Source of the DNA: Desulfurococcales archaeon
Lineage (GTDB): Archaea; Thermoproteota; Thermoprotei_A; Sulfolobales; NBVN01
Length of the DNA stretch: 16,848 nucleotides
NCBI GenBank assembly: GCA_023255965.1
Contig: JAGDWE010000051.1
Span: 2,838-19,685, forward strand
Reading direction: 5' to 3'
Each line of letters opens with the position of its first letter. Position 1 is the first letter of the stretch. Below, one piece after another: positions 14,174 to 16,848 of this stretch. A program made the position numbers and the translations under genes. The notes under the pieces are model-generated. The model was not told the DNA's origin. It did not search any database and saw nothing but the letters and a program-made list of their open reading frames with translations.

Positions 14174-15556
14174 ATGATAAGTACCGTTATAACCCCCGCA
14201 CCATTAAACCCTAAATTAGGTATCGGCATGACGGTGAGCGATTTAAGGCTGTTTAAGGAGGTATTTCCGTTTAATGATGTACCACGTATATTCCTAAGTA
14301 CCGATGACTACGTTAGGAGTTTAAGTCATTTAAATGAGATTTACCTTACTGACACCACATTAAGGGATGGACAGCAAGGTTGGAGAAACCTAACCTACGA
14401 GGAGAGCGTCAAGGTTTATGAGGTGCTTACTGAATTAGCTGGCGATGGAGTGATAACTACATGCGAGTTCTTCCTATATACTGAGAAGGATAGAAACGTG
14501 GTTAGGACGTTACTTAATTACGGATACAGATATCCCAAGGTGATTGGATGGATAAGGGCGTCGATGGAGGACCTCAAATTAGTCATTGAGAATGGATTAG
14601 ATGAAACCGTAATACTAACATCTATATCCGACTATCATATTTACTTTAAGTTAGGCCTAAGTAGGGATCAAGCTATTGGTAAGTACTTAAGGGTGGTTGA
14701 GGAAGCATTAAGTCGTGGAATTGCAGTGAAATGCGCGTTAGAGGATGTCACGAGGGCTGACCTACATAGGAATGTATTGCCTTTTATTAGGGAGTTACTT
14801 AGGTTAAGGGAGAAATACTCAGCACCGATTAGGGTTAAATTATCTGATACCTTAGGCTTGGGGCTCCCATTCCCCGAAGTCCCTCCACCTAGAGGTATAC
14901 CCTCGTTAATTAGGGCATTAATTAACGAGGGATTTCCGGGGATTGACATAGAGTTCCATGGGCACAACGACTTCGGCTTAGTAGTTGCTAACCATCTCGC
15001 TGCCTGGATATATGGGGCCGGAGGCGCTAACTGTACGTTACTAGGCATCGGGGAGAGGTCTGGTAATTGCCCGTTAGAGGTCATGTTGATTCACTACCTA
15101 GGGCTAAGGAACGATAGAAGGGTTAATTTAAGGAGTATCAGGAAGGCCGTTGAGTTATTTAAGGAATTAGGCTTCAGTATACCTGAATTCCAACCGGTTG
15201 TAGGAGCTAATGCGTTTAGGACTAAGGCCGGTATACATGTGGACGGATTGATTAAGAACCCCGAAGTGTATCTTCCTTACGACTCAGGTAAGTTATTAGG
15301 TATACCATACACTATTTCCATAACTCCATATTCTGGTAGGTCTGCAGTCGCTTACTGGATTAATACCTACTTTAGATTAGGTCCTAATGATGCCTTCAGT
15401 AAGGACGACCCACTAGTTAATGCCATCTACTTGGATATCCAAAGGATGTTCTCTGAGGGCCGTAGGGAGGAATTAAGCGATAATGAAATGCTATTACTTA
15501 TAAGAAAACATGCCCCCGAATTACTTAATAAGTTGCCAGGGGGTTTAGATGATTGA
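14174..15556 (+). CDS. Re-citrate synthase-like enzyme (isopropylmalate/homocitrate synthase superfamily)
   Basis: DRE-TIM metallolyase that should condense acetyl-CoA with a 2-oxoacid; I favour citrate formation from oxaloacetate. Key residues: DTTLRDGQQ (60-68), EFFLYTEKDR (98-107), GWIRAS (125-130), LTSISDYHIYFKL (148-160), the metal-binding FHGHNDF (261-267, His262 and His264), LLGIGERSGNCPLE (289-302) and the later TKAGIHVDG (350-358, His355). This set (DGQQ, FFLYxxKDR, SISDYHI, HGHNDF, GERxGNxPLE, AGIHxDGL) is what I recall for the clostridial Re-citrate synthase group, not for LeuA or homocitrate synthase. There is no LeuA-type regulatory domain at the end. 460 aa from ATG 14174. The next gene overlaps by 4 nt and is an isocitrate dehydrogenase-like enzyme, which supports citrate as product. 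Homocitrate synthase remains the main alternative. Confidence 0.82.
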   Translation: MISTVITPAPLNPKLGIGMTVSDLRLFKEVFPFNDVPRIFLSTDDYVRSLSHLNEIYLTDTTLRDGQQGWRNLTYEESVKVYEVLTELAGDGVITTCEFFLYTEKDRNVVRTLLNYGYRYPKVIGWIRASMEDLKLVIENGLDETVILTSISDYHIYFKLGLSRDQAIGKYLRVVEEALSRGIAVKCALEDVTRADLHRNVLPFIRELLRLREKYSAPIRVKLSDTLGLGLPFPEVPPPRGIPSLIRALINEGFPGIDIEFHGHNDFGLVVANHLAAWIYGAGGANCTLLGIGERSGNCPLEVMLIHYLGLRNDRRVNLRSIRKAVELFKELGFSIPEFQPVVGANAFRTKAGIHVDGLIKNPEVYLPYDSGKLLGIPYTISITPYSGRSAVAYWINTYFRLGPNDAFSKDDPLVNAIYLDIQRMFSEGRREELSDNEMLLLIRKHAPELLNKLPGGLDD

Positions 15557-16584
15557 GTAGAAAGTATAGAATTGCTGTTATAAAGGGCGATGGTGTAGGA
15601 CCTGAAATAGTTGAGGCCGCCTTAAATGTATTAAGTGGCCTAGGATTTAATGCAGAATTCGTTGAGGTCAACGCAGGCTATGAATTCTTTAAAAGGACCG
15701 GTAAACCTATAGAGGAGGACGGCCTAAATGTACTGAAGTCCTGTGATGCAGTACTTAAAGGACCTATTACCACGCCCCTTGATAGGCCTGACTTCAAAAG
15801 CATAAACGTGATGCTTAGACGTGAGTTAGGCCTTTACGCTAACGTAAGGCCCTTCAAGAGCTTTAAGGGGATTTCCTTGAGGGACTTAAATGTAGTCTTG
15901 ATCAGGGAGAATACTGAGGACCTCTATGTAGGTATTGAGGGAATTCATCTAGGTACGGCAATAGCGCTTAAGGTTATATCTAAGGAGGCGACTGAGAAGA
16001 TCGTTAGATTCGCCTTTAACTACGCAATTAAACACGGATTTAAGAGGATTACCGTAGTACATAAATCAAATATCCTAAGAATGACTGACGGACTATTTAG
16101 GGATATATTCTTCACGGTGGCGAGGAATTACAATGACTTAGAATGTAATGAGATATTAGTGGATTCCGCTGCCTACCAATTAATCAGAAATCCTAAGGCA
16201 TTCGATGTATTGGTTACTGAGAACCTGTATGGGGATATACTAGCTGATCTACTAGCAGGCATTGTGGGCAGTCTAGGTTTATGTGGTTCTATGGAGGTAG
16301 GGGACACTCACGCGTTATTTGAGCCAGTACATGGATCAGCTCCAGACATAGCCGGTAGGGGAATTGCTAACCCAATAAGTCAGGTGATATCATCTAAATT
16401 AATGCTTGAGTACTTAAGTACTAAATATGATGATCAATGGCTAGCTAAGCTAGCAAAGGCGTTGGATTCAAGCATCTCAACAGTAATTGAGGAAAGACGT
16501 ATATTAACGCCTGATTTAGGCGGTAATGCCTCAACTAAGGAGGTAGCTGATGCCATATTAATTGAGGCATTACGAGTTCTTTAA
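15553..16584 (+). CDS. NAD-type isocitrate dehydrogenase-like beta-decarboxylating dehydrogenase
   Basis: Oxidatively decarboxylates a 2-hydroxyacid such as isocitrate. 343 aa, typical of the short archaeal/NAD-IDH-like forms. GDGVGPEI (12-19); substrate segment FKSINVMLRRELGLYANVRP (81-100), where Ser83 and Asn85 match the Ser-x-Asn of isocitrate enzymes; RENTEDLYVGIEG (118-130, Arg118 and Tyr125); VHKSN (Lys171); metal ligands Asp204, Asp228 and Asp232; and HGSAPDIAG (260-268), where Asp265 points to NAD rather than NADP. The start is TTG at 15553, overlapping the upstream stop by 4 nt, with AGGGGGT at 15538-15544 as ribosome-binding site. Homoisocitrate and isopropylmalate dehydrogenases are close relatives; the Ser-x-Asn pair and the partner gene favour isocitrate. 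No damage is seen. Confidence 0.85.
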   Translation: MSRKYRIAVIKGDGVGPEIVEAALNVLSGLGFNAEFVEVNAGYEFFKRTGKPIEEDGLNVLKSCDAVLKGPITTPLDRPDFKSINVMLRRELGLYANVRPFKSFKGISLRDLNVVLIRENTEDLYVGIEGIHLGTAIALKVISKEATEKIVRFAFNYAIKHGFKRITVVHKSNILRMTDGLFRDIFFTVARNYNDLECNEILVDSAAYQLIRNPKAFDVLVTENLYGDILADLLAGIVGSLGLCGSMEVGDTHALFEPVHGSAPDIAGRGIANPISQVISSKLMLEYLSTKYDDQWLAKLAKALDSSISTVIEERRILTPDLGGNASTKEVADAILIEALRVL

Positions 16585-16625
16585 GGTGATTCCATGTGAA
16601 ATTATGTCTAAGGTTAGATACGTGG

Positions 16626-16848
16626 TTAGCCCACAACCCTAAACATCAATTGGGAATTATTTACTAAAGCAATTACAGTAGCATGCGTCAGTAGGTATGA
16701 GAGCACTGGCTCCTTAATGCCTAGCCTCCTCATGCCCTCAGACGTCAGCTGCCCCAATGTTTTAAAGTCCTTCAATATGGTGGCTATAAATCCCCTAATT
16801 CGTTCTAGGTAGGTTAAGTTTAAGTCGATAAGCCTAATTAAGTCATTT
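16626..16848 (-). CDS. C-terminal end of an unidentified protein (cut by window edge)
   Basis: A minus-strand frame enters from the window edge and runs 74 codons to a TAA at 16626-16628. The visible part, beginning NDLIRLIDLNLTYLERI, is leucine- and isoleucine-rich and looks helical, with a segment LKDFKTLGQLTSEGMRRLGI in the middle that could be a helix-turn-helix or simply helical packing. It ends ATVIALVNNSQLMFRVVG. I do not recognise a family. It is convergent with the isocitrate dehydrogenase gene, with a 41-nt gap. It uses the same TTA/AGG codon style as its neighbours and no competing longer frame covers the stretch, which supports it being a real gene. Confidence 0.6.
   Translation of the reverse strand, partial: NDLIRLIDLNLTYLERIRGFIATILKDFKTLGQLTSEGMRRLGIKEPVLSYLLTHATVIALVNNSQLMFRVVG

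Noticed and set aside
14668..15084. 138-codon open frame antisense to the citrate synthase-like gene.
   Set aside because: No family features, no promoter or ribosome-binding site; it is a shadow of a well-supported gene.
16585..16625. A small gene or leader just after the isocitrate dehydrogenase (GGTGATTCC followed by ATG TGA).
   Set aside because: The ATG is immediately followed by a stop and the gap is only 41 nt; nothing else in it looks functional.

Overview
This window looks like a chromosomal segment of a thermophilic crenarchaeon. The archaeal-type PheRS subunits, the ThiD-ThiN fusion layout, the moderately AT-rich composition with heavy TTA/AGG/CCT codon use, promoters with TATA-like boxes about 25 nt before start codons (leaderless style) and frequent TTG/GTG starts all fit the Thermoproteales (Caldivirga/Vulcanisaeta-like). 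The genus is a guess. I found no rRNA, tRNA or CRISPR array.

Layout. 1-1945 (minus): pheT (cut by the window edge) and pheS, the two subunits of phenylalanyl-tRNA synthetase. 2006-2836 (plus): a PAP2-family membrane phosphatase, divergent from pheS and overlapping tail-to-tail with a minus-strand B12-binding/radical SAM protein (2795-4135). 4229-7897 (minus): lipoyl-domain protein -> E2 catalytic domain -> dihydrolipoyl dehydrogenase -> ThiD-like/ThiN thiamine-phosphate synthase, packed with gaps of 9-11 nt. 7964-8974 (minus): zinc alcohol dehydrogenase. About 9056-9480: a non-coding stretch that resembles a decayed IS200/IS605 TnpB element. 9518-10588 (minus): histone-deacetylase/AcuC-family deacetylase. 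10650-12634 (minus): E1-beta and E1-alpha of a 2-oxoacid dehydrogenase. About 12693-13299 (plus): a broken DUF1847-type cysteine-rich protein gene. 13335-14096 (plus): an SDR oxidoreductase. 14174-16584 (plus): a two-gene operon with a Re-citrate-synthase-like enzyme and an NAD-type isocitrate dehydrogenase. 16626-16848 (minus): the end of an unidentified protein.

The centre (about 4.2-12.6 kb) holds every catalytic part of a lipoate- and ThDP-dependent 2-oxoacid dehydrogenase complex (E1a, E1b, lipoyl carrier, E2 core, E3), plus a gene that makes thiamine phosphate, the precursor of the E1 cofactor. The E2 is unusual: lipoyl domain and acyltransferase core are separate genes and no peripheral-subunit-binding domain is encoded between them. 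An AcuC-like deacetylase and an alcohol dehydrogenase lie inside the cluster, which suggests, without proof, an acetoin/2,3-butanediol-type or branched-chain 2-oxoacid substrate. If the complex makes acetyl-CoA, the operon at 14174-16584 could carry it via citrate to 2-oxoglutarate; aconitase is not in the window.

The points most worth checking are the Re-citrate-synthase-like/isocitrate dehydrogenase pair, the split E2, the catalytically eroded ThiD-like domain fused to an intact ThiN, and the disrupted DUF1847 gene.
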